A stretch of DNA of 64,000 nucleotides, taken from positions 124,001 to 188,000 of the forward strand of contig NZ_CAHJXR010000001.1 in NCBI RefSeq assembly GCF_903645355.1. Direction: 5' to 3'. Below are positions 46,005-54,665 of the stretch, in pieces. The stretch is from Schaalia sp. Marseille-Q2122 (GTDB lineage: Bacteria; Actinomycetota; Actinomycetes; Actinomycetales; Actinomycetaceae). How positions within the stretch are numbered: position 1 is the stretch's first letter; each line of letters opens with the position of its first letter. The notes under the pieces were generated by a model, which saw only the letters and a list, made by a program, of their open reading frames with translations, searched no databases and was not told the DNA's origin. Made by a program: the position numbers and the translations under genes.

Positions 46005-46023
46005 AGTGTATCCTCAGGGATAC
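46005..46023 (-). promoter_or_regulatory. Promoter and palindromic operator of the HI1419/HI1420-like module
   Basis: A perfect inverted repeat GTATCC-TCAG-GGATAC (46008-46023) overlaps the minus-strand -10 TACACT (46010-46005). This is where an antitoxin would autoregulate. Confidence 0.65.
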
Positions 46024-46120
46024 GAAGTGTCGAGGGGAGGCTGCTTCGACGTTGAGAAGCTGAGTCCATCCTCGTTAAGGCTTCAGGTGCCTGAAGGTTC
46101 GAGAGTCCGCGCCCTCTGCC

Positions 46121-49027
46121 TCAGTTCTCTAACCTCCAGCGAATCGTGAAGAGATGCTGGCGCTTGGGCTCTGTGGTCAACGAGGCTTCAGCCAGGCTGA
46201 GGAAATCAAGGGAGTGTTCTTTGGCCTGCTCAAGCTTGTGGCGACATTCTTCTTCCAATGCGCGGTACTTTGCGTCAAGATCGCGCTTCTTCTTCATGGA
46301 CTGGAGGCGATCGCGGGCGTTTGCGGCTGAGCGTGTCGCCCGGTCGTGCTCCTCAATGTTCTTCTTCAAAGCCAGCAGCCGGGCATCATATTCCGCGCGA
46401 ATATCAGCAATCCGGGCGTCTTGGAGCAGTTCCTGTTCGAGATAGTAGCCCGCTGTCCGGTTTTCAAACTCCTCACGGAGGGCTTCTTGCTGGGCATCCA
46501 GCACAGCGCTTTCAACGTGACAAGGACCCGAAAGGGGCTCTACTGCTCTGCAGTGCAGATCCATGAGCGAACGGACAAGTTCACCGTCAAGGGCAATACC
46601 CTCGTCGTTGTGACCTGCGGCCAATAGGTAGGACTCTGTGACGTTGTTTCCTTCCAGGGATACCTGGAAGCTCACCTCGTCAACACGCAAAACGCCGCCC
46701 GTCCCGACGAAGGGGCGCAATGCCTCTGTTGCTCTTTCCGAGGCGCTGAGGCTAAAGACCAGCTCGGCGGGAGGCGTCTCCTGCTGCTGCGCACTGCTCA
46801 CGACCCACTGGGCAAGTGGGGAGCTAAATCGGTACTGATGTGCGCCTTTCTCAGGGTGGGTCTTGAAGAAATATCGTCCTGTGGGCGCATCTGGACACGG
46901 GGCGGTGTGCAAGGCGAAGTGAGCACCCCCGTGGGTGAATGATGCGTACGGAGCGAGACGGTGCTGGGTGAGGGCGAGTAAGAGTCGCTCGAAGCTATTG
47001 AGGACCTGACCGGCCTGTTCATCGTAGTTCCGTAGCTTGTCGCGCACGGCAGGATCAAGGTTGCCGAAAACCTTGGCTCGCGTTTCGCTCATGGCGCTGC
47101 TGATTTGCTCGGCATACTCGCGCTCAAGGTCGTCGAAGGCGGCGCTGATTTCTTCAGCGCTCGTGCAGGACGACAAGATCTGATTGATGGACTTTTCAAA
47201 ATCCATGCCGTCTTCGATGCTGCCCAGCACCTCATCAGAGGCGTCGAAAACGTCGGTGAAGAGCTTAAATTTCTCTGTGAGGAGCGTCAGGATGCGCTCT
47301 TCAGCGACGTTGCCTTTGTTCGAGAAGTTCACGACGACGACATTGTGCTTCTGCCCGAAGCGGTGCACGCGGCCAATGCGTTGTTCTACTCGCTGCGGGT
47401 TCCACGGCAGGTCGTAGTTGACCAGCATGGAGCAAAACTGTAGGTTAATGCCTTCTGCGGCTGCCTCGGTGGCGATCATGATGGTGCCGCGCTCCCGGAA
47501 CTCATCAACGAGGGCTTTGCGCCGGTCGGCTGTGGCGACGCCGGTGATGAGGTCGGATCCTGCGTTTTCTTCTAGCCATTGCTGGTAGATGCGTGTGGCG
47601 TCGGGTGAGGTGTTGTGTCCGTTAAAGAGGACGATACCGTCGGTATATCCAGCGTCGGCGAGGGCTTGGGCGATGTAGTCCTGGGTGCGTGTGGAGTCGG
47701 TGAAGATGATGGCCTTTTCCGGTGCGCCGATCTCGCGGAGTTTTGCGAAGCCTTGTTCCAGGGCGGCGATAAGGGCTGTGGCCTTGGCGTTGACGGTGAT
47801 GGATCGGGCGAGGGCAGCGTATTGGCGTAGTTCGCGGATTTCTTCGTCAGGACTGACGAGGTCAGCGCTGGGCAGGGCGGCGTCGGCAGTGGCAGTTGGT
47901 GAGGGGGTGGGGTTGGCAGAATTGTCGAGGTGTTCGCGTTCTTCGGCGGTGAGGTCTGCGTCGGTATCACCATCAAAAGTGCGCTCGGATGCGGTGAGGG
48001 TGGAGGCATCCCCGTAGATTTCCGCCTGGAGGCGATCTGCAATGCCTTCAAGGGTGGAGGCAATGGCATAGGTCGACGAACCCAAGCGTTTACGCAGAAT
48101 CATGGAGGACAGGTGCCGCTGGGAGCTTGTGAATGCCCACAGAGCAGGCCGCTGGAGATAGGCGTTGACCAACTCGTAGAGGCGTTGCTCTTCGGCGGAT
48201 GGGGTGAAGCCAATGGTGATGGGGGTGCGTTCGGTGAAGCGGATGTAGGTGCTGGCATCGCGGCGTAGGGTGCGCTTGGCAAGGAGAGAGATGCGCGCGG
48301 CGAGATTATCGAGGGTGGAAAGGCCGCCTCTGTCGACGTACTGGGCGCGGAAGGCTTCCTTGCTGCCGAAGAAATCGGGGTCGAACACGCTGACTAGGCC
48401 GTAGAGTTCTTCAAGCCGGTTTTGTAGCGGCGTGGCGGTGAGCATCAGGGTTTTCGTGGCGTGTTGGCAGATCTCGTGGACGGCGTGAGCGATCTTGGAG
48501 GTGCCCTTCCAGTGGGCGCGTAGCCGGTGGGCTTCATCCATGATAACGAGGTCCCAGTCGCGGCTCAGCGTTGCCTTGTTTCGTAGGGCGAATTCGTAGG
48601 AGCAGATGAAGACTTGAGCTGAGGTCCCACCAGGGGGTGAGCTGATGACAGGCTGATGCGCTAAGAGCTCAGCAGCGTTGGAGCCTTCAAGGAGTGCTGC
48701 TGGGATGGCGAACTTCTCGTCAAGCTCCTGCTTCCACTGTTGCCGCAGGGAGGAGGGGGCGATGATGAGGATGCGGCGCTTGCGTTCAGCCCAGTACTGA
48801 CAGATCACAATGCCCGCTTCGATGGTTTTACCCAGGCCGACCTCGTCAGCCAGGATCACTCCCGGCAGGGAGGTGCTCTTCAACGCGAAGAGCGCGGCAT
48901 CGATCTGGTGGGGCTTGGGTTCGACCTGAGCATCGAAGAGGAGCCCGGCGAGTTTGCCCACGTGATCGGAGGCGTGGGATCGGGCAAGCTCATGGGCGTA
49001 GAACTTTGCTTGGTAATCGGTGAGCAC
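46121..49027 (-). CDS. SNF2/RapA-like helicase associated with a type III R-M operon
   Basis: 968 residues, GTG start at 49027 with GAGGA upstream. SF2 helicase: Walker A GLGKT at 64-68, DEAH at 164-167, LTATP at ~196-200 and motif VI QRIGRVHRFGQ at 549-559. The C-terminal ~400 residues have no domain I recognise, apart from a coiled coil near the end (about 880-940). RapA/HepA-type helicases translocate on double-stranded DNA; related SNF2 proteins occur in defence loci (DISARM DrmD, some type III-like systems). It is the last gene of the mod-res operon, 33 bp after res. Confidence 0.88.
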   Translation of the reverse strand: MLTDYQAKFYAHELARSHASDHVGKLAGLLFDAQVEPKPHQIDAALFALKSTSLPGVILADEVGLGKTIEAGIVICQYWAERKRRILIIAPSSLRQQWKQELDEKFAIPAALLEGSNAAELLAHQPVISSPPGGTSAQVFICSYEFALRNKATLSRDWDLVIMDEAHRLRAHWKGTSKIAHAVHEICQHATKTLMLTATPLQNRLEELYGLVSVFDPDFFGSKEAFRAQYVDRGGLSTLDNLAARISLLAKRTLRRDASTYIRFTERTPITIGFTPSAEEQRLYELVNAYLQRPALWAFTSSQRHLSSMILRKRLGSSTYAIASTLEGIADRLQAEIYGDASTLTASERTFDGDTDADLTAEEREHLDNSANPTPSPTATADAALPSADLVSPDEEIRELRQYAALARSITVNAKATALIAALEQGFAKLREIGAPEKAIIFTDSTRTQDYIAQALADAGYTDGIVLFNGHNTSPDATRIYQQWLEENAGSDLITGVATADRRKALVDEFRERGTIMIATEAAAEGINLQFCSMLVNYDLPWNPQRVEQRIGRVHRFGQKHNVVVVNFSNKGNVAEERILTLLTEKFKLFTDVFDASDEVLGSIEDGMDFEKSINQILSSCTSAEEISAAFDDLEREYAEQISSAMSETRAKVFGNLDPAVRDKLRNYDEQAGQVLNSFERLLLALTQHRLAPYASFTHGGAHFALHTAPCPDAPTGRYFFKTHPEKGAHQYRFSSPLAQWVVSSAQQQETPPAELVFSLSASERATEALRPFVGTGGVLRVDEVSFQVSLEGNNVTESYLLAAGHNDEGIALDGELVRSLMDLHCRAVEPLSGPCHVESAVLDAQQEALREEFENRTAGYYLEQELLQDARIADIRAEYDARLLALKKNIEEHDRATRSAANARDRLQSMKKKRDLDAKYRALEEECRHKLEQAKEHSLDFLSLAEASLTTEPKRQHLFTIRWRLEN

Positions 49028-49060
49028 GCGTGTGTCCTCAGGGGTGGGATGTCACAGGAA

Positions 49061-52036
49061 CTACAGGGGCCGGCCAGCAGCGGTGTCTTCGAGGTTCCAC
49101 TCCTCAGGAGCAGAGACCGCGTAGTCGATGCCGATTGCGGCAAAGTGCTTGCTGGCAGCTGCGATCTTGGCGTTCTCCTTTGCCCGTCGCTGGCGAGCAT
49201 CGTGCGTGGACTTTGTTTCGCGCACCATGTAGATGCGGTCTTCACCGTCAACGCGTTTGATGATCGCCCAGTCAGGGTTGTAGTTGCCAAGGGGCGTGGG
49301 GATGAGGAACTTGGGGGGAAGCTTCATGAAGAAGCGGATGTCTTCGCGCCCGTCCAGCTCGCGCGCGAAGGATTCTTCGACGCTGGAGTCGTAGACGAGG
49401 TAGTCGAAGTCTGTCTTGTCGGAGTTGCGGACGCGGTAGAGCTGGTCAGTGAAGTAGCTCTTTTCTTCACGACCATCCTGCTGCAGTTCACGCAGCTCGT
49501 AGATGGAGCCGCCGATTTCCTCGTACTGAATGCCTTCAATGAGCAGGTGGGCGAGCTCAGTGGTGATGGCGTGGCGGATCATGCGCGTGTATTCAGCCGG
49601 GTTAGCGAGGAAGTCAGTGAGGCGCCCGGAGCGCCGCATAATGTCGATGATGGTCCGGCGGGTTAGCGAGGTTTCTTGAGAGAGTTCTGTGACGATATCG
49701 GGTAGGGGGTAGTTGGCATCAACTTCCGCATGCCGTTCACTGGTTTTCTGAGTGGAGAAGCCTCCTCGCTGCGCTGTGAGTTCTGCGCGGGAGGTGACGA
49801 TTTCGATCGGGCGGATGCTTGGCGCGGACGTGATGGCGTCGACGGAACGTTGGATGAGGGTTTCGCGGTCGATGCCCACGCGGTAGGTGGTTCGCCGCGA
49901 GATTGCTTCCCAGAAGGCCTCGAACTCGGGTGAAAGGTAGAGCTCCTTGTTGAGGGTGCGTGTTTGGCGTTTGCGGATTGGCTTGACGGTGTGGTCAATG
50001 CGGCACTTCTTGACGATCTCGATCATCTCAGGCTCTGCCCACTTGTAGGCGCCGTCAATGTAGAGACTAAAGCCTTCTATATCAGGGGTGAATAGTGGCT
50101 GGACTGTGCCCTTGTCGTCAAGGAAACCTTTATCGACGAGGCTCTGCCAGAGTCGACGCGAGATGTCTGAGCCGAGGTGTTCCTCAACGCCCGTGTCGGA
50201 GGGGATGACAATGCGGGCGAACTCTTCTGGTCGGACCACGCCGAGGGAAACACCGGCTTCGCGGTACTCGCTCTGGAGCGCGTCTGCGAATGCTCGGTAG
50301 GACTCGTTGGCGATGACGGTGAGCTGAGCGATGGAGCGATCTTGGAGGCGTTCGCCCTCTTGGTTGACGGGCAGGCGCAGGCCTCGCCCAATGGTTTGGC
50401 GGCGCTCGGTCTCTCCGGCCATGTCGCGCAGGGTGCAGATCTGGAAGACGTTGGGGTTGTCCCATCCTTCACGCAGCGCGGAGTGAGAGAAGATGAAGCG
50501 CACGGGCTCCTCCAGGGAGAGTAGGCGTGCCTTGTCTTTCATAATGAGGGAGTACGCCTCATCATCACTCTTTGTCTTACCTGAGGAGTCAACGAAGGTA
50601 ACGGTCTTGTCGGCCTTCTTTCCTGAGCTTTTCTGTGCAAAGTAGGCGCTGCGCAGCATGGCAGATGGGTGGGGGAGTACCTCACTCCATTGGGGGTTCT
50701 TGCGGCGTTCTTCGTCGAGGATCTGATCGAACCATTGGACGAAGGGGCCATTGGCGTCGGTGGAGTTGTGCCCGTCGCCCAGGTAGTTGGCGACCTTGTC
50801 GATGAAGAACAGGGAGATGACTTTAATGCCGCGGCCGCGCAGTTGGTGTTCTTTACGCAGGTGCTCGCGGATGGTTTCGCGAATCATCTCGCGGTAGATG
50901 TCATCCCTTTTGCCGCCGGTTTCTTCACCGATATGGAGAGGCGTGGGGAGGTTGGTGAGTTCAATATAGCTGCGATCGTCGTTGGGCGAGTAGTAGATAT
51001 CGGTGATCCGCCAGTTGCCGTCATAGGCGGCATTTTTAGTGACTTGCTGGAGGTCTTGGGTGGATTTCACCCACTTTTTCTTCTTCACGAGGGCGCCCGC
51101 CGGGGTGCGGACAATGAGTTCAAGCTGGGCTTGGAGGGTGGGCGTGTTTTTAACGGCGCAGAGCCTGATGTAGGGGACAGGGGCTTCGCCTTCTGTCTCT
51201 GTGCCTGCGACGACGATCTGTTTGACCAGGCCGAGTTCGTGGGCGTCAATGGGGTCGAGGCGGTAGATGAGGTTGCGGCCCTTGCGGTGTGTCGCCGAAT
51301 AGCGCAGCGTGCACAGGGGATTGAGTTCGGTGATAGCCCGCTGGGAGAGTTCGCTTTCCATATTCTGCGGCTCGTCCATGATGACGACGGGTTGGGTCGC
51401 CTGGAGGAAGTCGATGGGGCGTGCTCCCAGGGTGTCGCGCTCCTGGTGGATAATGCGGCTTTCTTTATCCCCTCGGATGGAATCGATGGTCATCACCATG
51501 ATTTGAACGCCGGTGGAGGTGGCGAAGGCGCGCACATCCTCAGGAGTTTTGCCCGAGTACACCATGGCGTCGAAGGGTTGACCGGGGTAGAGCTGGCGGA
51601 AGTGCTCGCGCATGAGGGCAATGGAGGTATTCACGCCCTCGCGGATGGCCACCGATGGGACGAGGATAATGAACTTCCTGAAGGCATAGCGTTTGGCAAG
51701 CTCGAAGGCCGTGCGCAGATAGACGTAGGTCTTACCTGTGCCCGTCTCCATTTCAATATCGAATTGGAGGCCGTCAACGAGGGCGTCGCTGAGGGGTAGG
51801 GCATTGCGGTCTTGCACAGTGCGCAGGTTGGTGAGAATGGCGTCCTCGTCAAGAGCCAGGGCATTGCCAACGGCGCCGATCTCAATGTCGAGGGTGTCTG
51901 CGCTCGCGGCTAAAGATCCAGGCTGTGACGAAGCAGGGAGCTGCCCGGCATCTTGAGGCTGACCATTGAAGAGGTCAACGACGGACTCAATGGCCTGGAG
52001 CTGGTAGGGCTGGTGGGCGTCGAAAGTGAAGCGCAT
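49061..52036 (-). CDS. res: Type III restriction enzyme helicase/nuclease subunit
   Basis: 991 residues, ATG with AAGGA upstream, 11 bp after mod. SF2 helicase with Walker A ETGTGKT at 97-103, motif II DEPQ at 221-224 (the DEXQ form is typical of type III Res), LRYSATHRKG and motif VI QTIGRGLRLP. Near the C-terminus an apparently intact PD-(D/E)XK nuclease has PD at 921-922 and ETK at 940-942. Together with Mod it would cut unmethylated DNA that has two inversely oriented sites. No frameshift or stop was seen. Confidence 0.92.
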   Translation of the reverse strand: MRFTFDAHQPYQLQAIESVVDLFNGQPQDAGQLPASSQPGSLAASADTLDIEIGAVGNALALDEDAILTNLRTVQDRNALPLSDALVDGLQFDIEMETGTGKTYVYLRTAFELAKRYAFRKFIILVPSVAIREGVNTSIALMREHFRQLYPGQPFDAMVYSGKTPEDVRAFATSTGVQIMVMTIDSIRGDKESRIIHQERDTLGARPIDFLQATQPVVIMDEPQNMESELSQRAITELNPLCTLRYSATHRKGRNLIYRLDPIDAHELGLVKQIVVAGTETEGEAPVPYIRLCAVKNTPTLQAQLELIVRTPAGALVKKKKWVKSTQDLQQVTKNAAYDGNWRITDIYYSPNDDRSYIELTNLPTPLHIGEETGGKRDDIYREMIRETIREHLRKEHQLRGRGIKVISLFFIDKVANYLGDGHNSTDANGPFVQWFDQILDEERRKNPQWSEVLPHPSAMLRSAYFAQKSSGKKADKTVTFVDSSGKTKSDDEAYSLIMKDKARLLSLEEPVRFIFSHSALREGWDNPNVFQICTLRDMAGETERRQTIGRGLRLPVNQEGERLQDRSIAQLTVIANESYRAFADALQSEYREAGVSLGVVRPEEFARIVIPSDTGVEEHLGSDISRRLWQSLVDKGFLDDKGTVQPLFTPDIEGFSLYIDGAYKWAEPEMIEIVKKCRIDHTVKPIRKRQTRTLNKELYLSPEFEAFWEAISRRTTYRVGIDRETLIQRSVDAITSAPSIRPIEIVTSRAELTAQRGGFSTQKTSERHAEVDANYPLPDIVTELSQETSLTRRTIIDIMRRSGRLTDFLANPAEYTRMIRHAITTELAHLLIEGIQYEEIGGSIYELRELQQDGREEKSYFTDQLYRVRNSDKTDFDYLVYDSSVEESFARELDGREDIRFFMKLPPKFLIPTPLGNYNPDWAIIKRVDGEDRIYMVRETKSTHDARQRRAKENAKIAAASKHFAAIGIDYAVSAPEEWNLEDTAAGRPL

Positions 52037-52047
52037 GGTGGGGGTCC

Positions 52048-54114
52048 TTAGGCGATCACAAGTTCAACGCCGCGCGAGCTGCACAGCTGGGCGAGGTTCG
52101 CCTTGAGCTCATCGTTACCGGCGAAGACGTCTTCAAGCATGAAGAGCTGGCCAGGGTGAGTATCGATCACTTCACGGAGCTGTTCAAGGGTGGGCGTGAC
52201 ATGCTCATTGAAGTAGCCCAGGATGAGCCCCTCTTCAATCGAGAACATCTCAAGGCCAGCAATGGTCGTGGTCTTGTAGGACTCAGTCAGCGACAATCCA
52301 TGCTTGAGGGCGACTTCGCTAAAGAGTTGCTCGGGGGTTGCCGCATCTTCTGCCGAGTCGTAGGCGAGGGTGAGTTGGGCATCAAGTTCTTCGGCGCTGA
52401 CGTCGGAGTTGAGGGCCCACTTGCGGAAGTGTGTGTCGCTGAGGCGGTAGGCGCGGAAACCGACGTCAAGGGGAGTACTACGGGTTGCCAGTTGCGCGGA
52501 CTGATCGCTGAGGATCTTGTCGCCAGCACGCCGAATGCGCTCCCGCGTAATCTGCGAGATTGTGTCGAAACCTGCTTCGCGGGCGGGGCTATCTAGTGGC
52601 GTGGGCTCAGGGAGCTGTACGGAAATACACCGGCGGTTGCCACCATCTTCGGCATTGAGTTGCATGACGGCATGGGCAGTCGTGCCAGAGCCTGCAAAGA
52701 AGTCGAGGATGAGGTCTTTGTCGGAAGTCGCCATCTTGAGTAGCGTGCCGATAACGTTCTCATCCTTGGGGAAATCAAAGACCCCCTTACCCAATAGAGT
52801 GGCAAGACGCTTAGTCGATGCTCTGCCGTCCTGATAGAAGACCGAGTAGGGAGTCTCGTATTCTGTCTCAGAAAGATAGCGTTTTACTGTGGGCACAGAG
52901 GATTCTGTTGGGCCGAAATGGATGCGTCCTTGTTGGATAAGCTCTGCCATGCGATCTTCCTGGAATCTCCAGCCGCCGCTTGGAATCTTGACAGGCATCC
53001 CAGTGACGGGATGGAGGACCTCATATCGAGGGCCGCCACCACCGGGCCATGAAATGTTGTCGGCGAAATACACGCCTCTCCTATCGATGTGGTGATAGTG
53101 GCTCTGTCGTTTAGCGGGGTGGGAGTCTGGCAGGTTCTTGTACCACTGTGTCAGAAGCCTTGAAGCGGCTGAAAAATCGCCTTCTGCCTCGCGTAAACAT
53201 TTCTTTGCTGCAGAGTAGATCTCCTGAAGACCGGCCTTTTTGATTTTCCACGAAATGCCCCTAGCATCGATTAGGGGGCGATTCTTTGAAAAGCAAATGA
53301 TGTATTCGTGTGATGTCGAGATGTATCTAGAGTCATTCTTTCTGCCAGCTGCCCAAATCATGGTTCCGACGAGGTTGGATTCTCCAAAAATCTCAGTTGC
53401 GAGGGATAGAAGTCGAGGAAACTCAGAGTCATCGATGCTGATGAAGATGACACCGTCCTCGCTGAGCAAATTGCGGGCCAGCTTGAGGCGTGGATACATC
53501 ATATTGAGCCAGTTTGAGTGGAATCGCCCCTCGGTCTCGCTATTGGGGCGAGTCTTTCCTTTTTTCGTCACCTGCTCGGTCCACTCCAGGTAATGACCCA
53601 CGCTATCGCGGTAATCGTCGCTGTAGACGAAGTCCTTACCCGTGTTGTAGGGCGGGTCAATGTAGATCATTTTGATCTGGCCAAAGTAGTGGCGCTGTAA
53701 GACCTTGAGGACTTCCAGGTTGTCGCCCTCAATCACCACATTCTGAGTAGTGTCCCAGTCGCGGGAGCTCTCCCGATCGGGTTCAAGGGTTGCCGTGGTG
53801 GGAGTCTGTGCCAAGCGTTGCGCCTCGCGCTTACCTGGCCATACCAGGCCAAAGCGCTCCATCGGGCCAGCAGCATCGTCGTCAAGCAGGGCGCGCAGCT
53901 TCTCGCAATCAATTGTGCCGTCGGCTATCACCTCAGGTGCAATCGCAGCAATCTGCGCGGCAAGCGCAGTTCGGAAATTCGGGGAGGCAGGATGAACTCG
54001 CACGGTGCCGTCCGCGTCAACGGCGGGAGCCTCGCCAATGAGGGAAGAACGGTCCCCCTGAACGTCAATCAGGTCAAGCGGGGGGGGGGTGCTGTTTTCG
54101 CGATTATCCTGCAC
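52048..54114 (-). CDS. mod: Type III DNA methyltransferase with phase-variation tract
   Basis: 688 residues. The GTG at 54114 has a strong AAGGAG 7 bases upstream. A run of ten C (G on the plus strand, 54080-54089) covers codons 9-12 and encodes Pro-Pro-Pro; gain or loss of one C would stop synthesis. The adenine-methyltransferase motif DPPY is at 153-156 and the SAM motif DFFAGSGTT at 471-479. This is the beta order usual in type III Mod. The stretch between them (target recognition) is AT-rich, with 20 G/C of 60 at 53281-53340. It methylates DNA and specifies the target for Res. Confidence 0.93.
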   Translation of the reverse strand: MQDNRENSTPPPLDLIDVQGDRSSLIGEAPAVDADGTVRVHPASPNFRTALAAQIAAIAPEVIADGTIDCEKLRALLDDDAAGPMERFGLVWPGKREAQRLAQTPTTATLEPDRESSRDWDTTQNVVIEGDNLEVLKVLQRHYFGQIKMIYIDPPYNTGKDFVYSDDYRDSVGHYLEWTEQVTKKGKTRPNSETEGRFHSNWLNMMYPRLKLARNLLSEDGVIFISIDDSEFPRLLSLATEIFGESNLVGTMIWAAGRKNDSRYISTSHEYIICFSKNRPLIDARGISWKIKKAGLQEIYSAAKKCLREAEGDFSAASRLLTQWYKNLPDSHPAKRQSHYHHIDRRGVYFADNISWPGGGGPRYEVLHPVTGMPVKIPSGGWRFQEDRMAELIQQGRIHFGPTESSVPTVKRYLSETEYETPYSVFYQDGRASTKRLATLLGKGVFDFPKDENVIGTLLKMATSDKDLILDFFAGSGTTAHAVMQLNAEDGGNRRCISVQLPEPTPLDSPAREAGFDTISQITRERIRRAGDKILSDQSAQLATRSTPLDVGFRAYRLSDTHFRKWALNSDVSAEELDAQLTLAYDSAEDAATPEQLFSEVALKHGLSLTESYKTTTIAGLEMFSIEEGLILGYFNEHVTPTLEQLREVIDTHPGQLFMLEDVFAGNDELKANLAQLCSSRGVELVIA
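54080..54089. repeat. Homopolymer G10/C10 tract inside mod
   Basis: Ten consecutive G on the plus strand (C in mod sense) begin 25 bases into the gene. The reading frame is open (ON) at this length. It is the only run of this length I noticed in the window. Confidence 0.92.
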
Positions 54115-54279
54115 GGAAGGCTCCTTGCGCTCCGAGATGATGAAGTTCGACGCTCCCTAGCCTACAACTCCCTACGGGGTTTACTTAAAATCGTGCCCCC
54201 TTCGCCATGCGGGCGGGGCTTTCGAAGTGCCAGAGAGATCTGAGTGCTGCGAGTCATAAGGACAGAAATCATGGTACTT
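54115..54279. other. Divergent region between mod and the HigBA-like module
   Basis: About 165 bp with no gene. It must hold the mod promoter on the minus strand, but no clear -35/-10 pair is seen. Confidence 0.4.
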
Positions 54280-54296
54280 GTTACCATATTGGTAAC
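54280..54296. promoter_or_regulatory. Palindromic operator of the HigBA-like module
   Basis: GTTACCA-TAT-TGGTAAC, perfect 7-bp arms with a 3-base centre, 24 bp before the toxin start. It is the likely binding site of the HTH antitoxin. Because it lies in the shared intergenic region it could also affect mod. Confidence 0.7.
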
Positions 54297-54319
54297 CCCA
54301 AGAATGGAGGGGAGGGTGA

Positions 54320-54628
54320 GTGGACGTCCGATACGCGACCAAGAAGCTGGAACAGCAGTGCACGGATGAGCGCGCGATGAAGAAGGCGTTCGACATGCGC
54401 GTTGTGAAAGCTCTCAAACTGCGTATTAACGAGCTTCACGCCGTTGAGTCTTTTGCTGACCTGCCCCATGTTACGGGTCGCTGGGAACAACTCAGTGGGA
54501 ACCTAGCAGGAAAATGGTCTGCTCGACTCACAGCAAATTACCGGCTGATTGTTGAGCCCATCGGAGAAGGAAGTGACCCAACGGCGCTTCGGATTGTTGA
54601 AGTGCTCGAGATTCATGACTACCACTAA
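54320..54628 (+). CDS. higB: HigB-like toxin
   Basis: 102 residues, GTG start with GGAGGGGAGGGTGA immediately upstream. Matches the plasmid-maintenance killer (HigB/RelE) family: DVRYATKKLEQQC at the start, then RWEQLSGNLAGKWSARLTANYRLIVEP and a C-terminal EVLEIHDYH. HigB toxins cleave mRNA on the ribosome. The antitoxin gene follows 37 bp downstream. Confidence 0.88.
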   Translation: MDVRYATKKLEQQCTDERAMKKAFDMRVVKALKLRINELHAVESFADLPHVTGRWEQLSGNLAGKWSARLTANYRLIVEPIGEGSDPTALRIVEVLEIHDYH

Positions 54629-54665
54629 CTCGGTGCTATGCAACTTGGTGACGAGAGGAGGAAAG

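Noticed and set aside
48740-51799. Plus-strand frames of 308 and 376 codons opposite the SNF2 helicase and res
   Set aside because: Antisense of genes with intact helicase and nuclease motifs.
46121-54114. DISARM or BREX system
   Set aside because: Mod and an SNF2 helicase recall DISARM, but no DUF1998 (DrmB), DrmA or DrmC gene is present, and there is no PglZ or BrxC for BREX. Res with DEPQ and a PD-(D/E)XK end identifies type III R-M.
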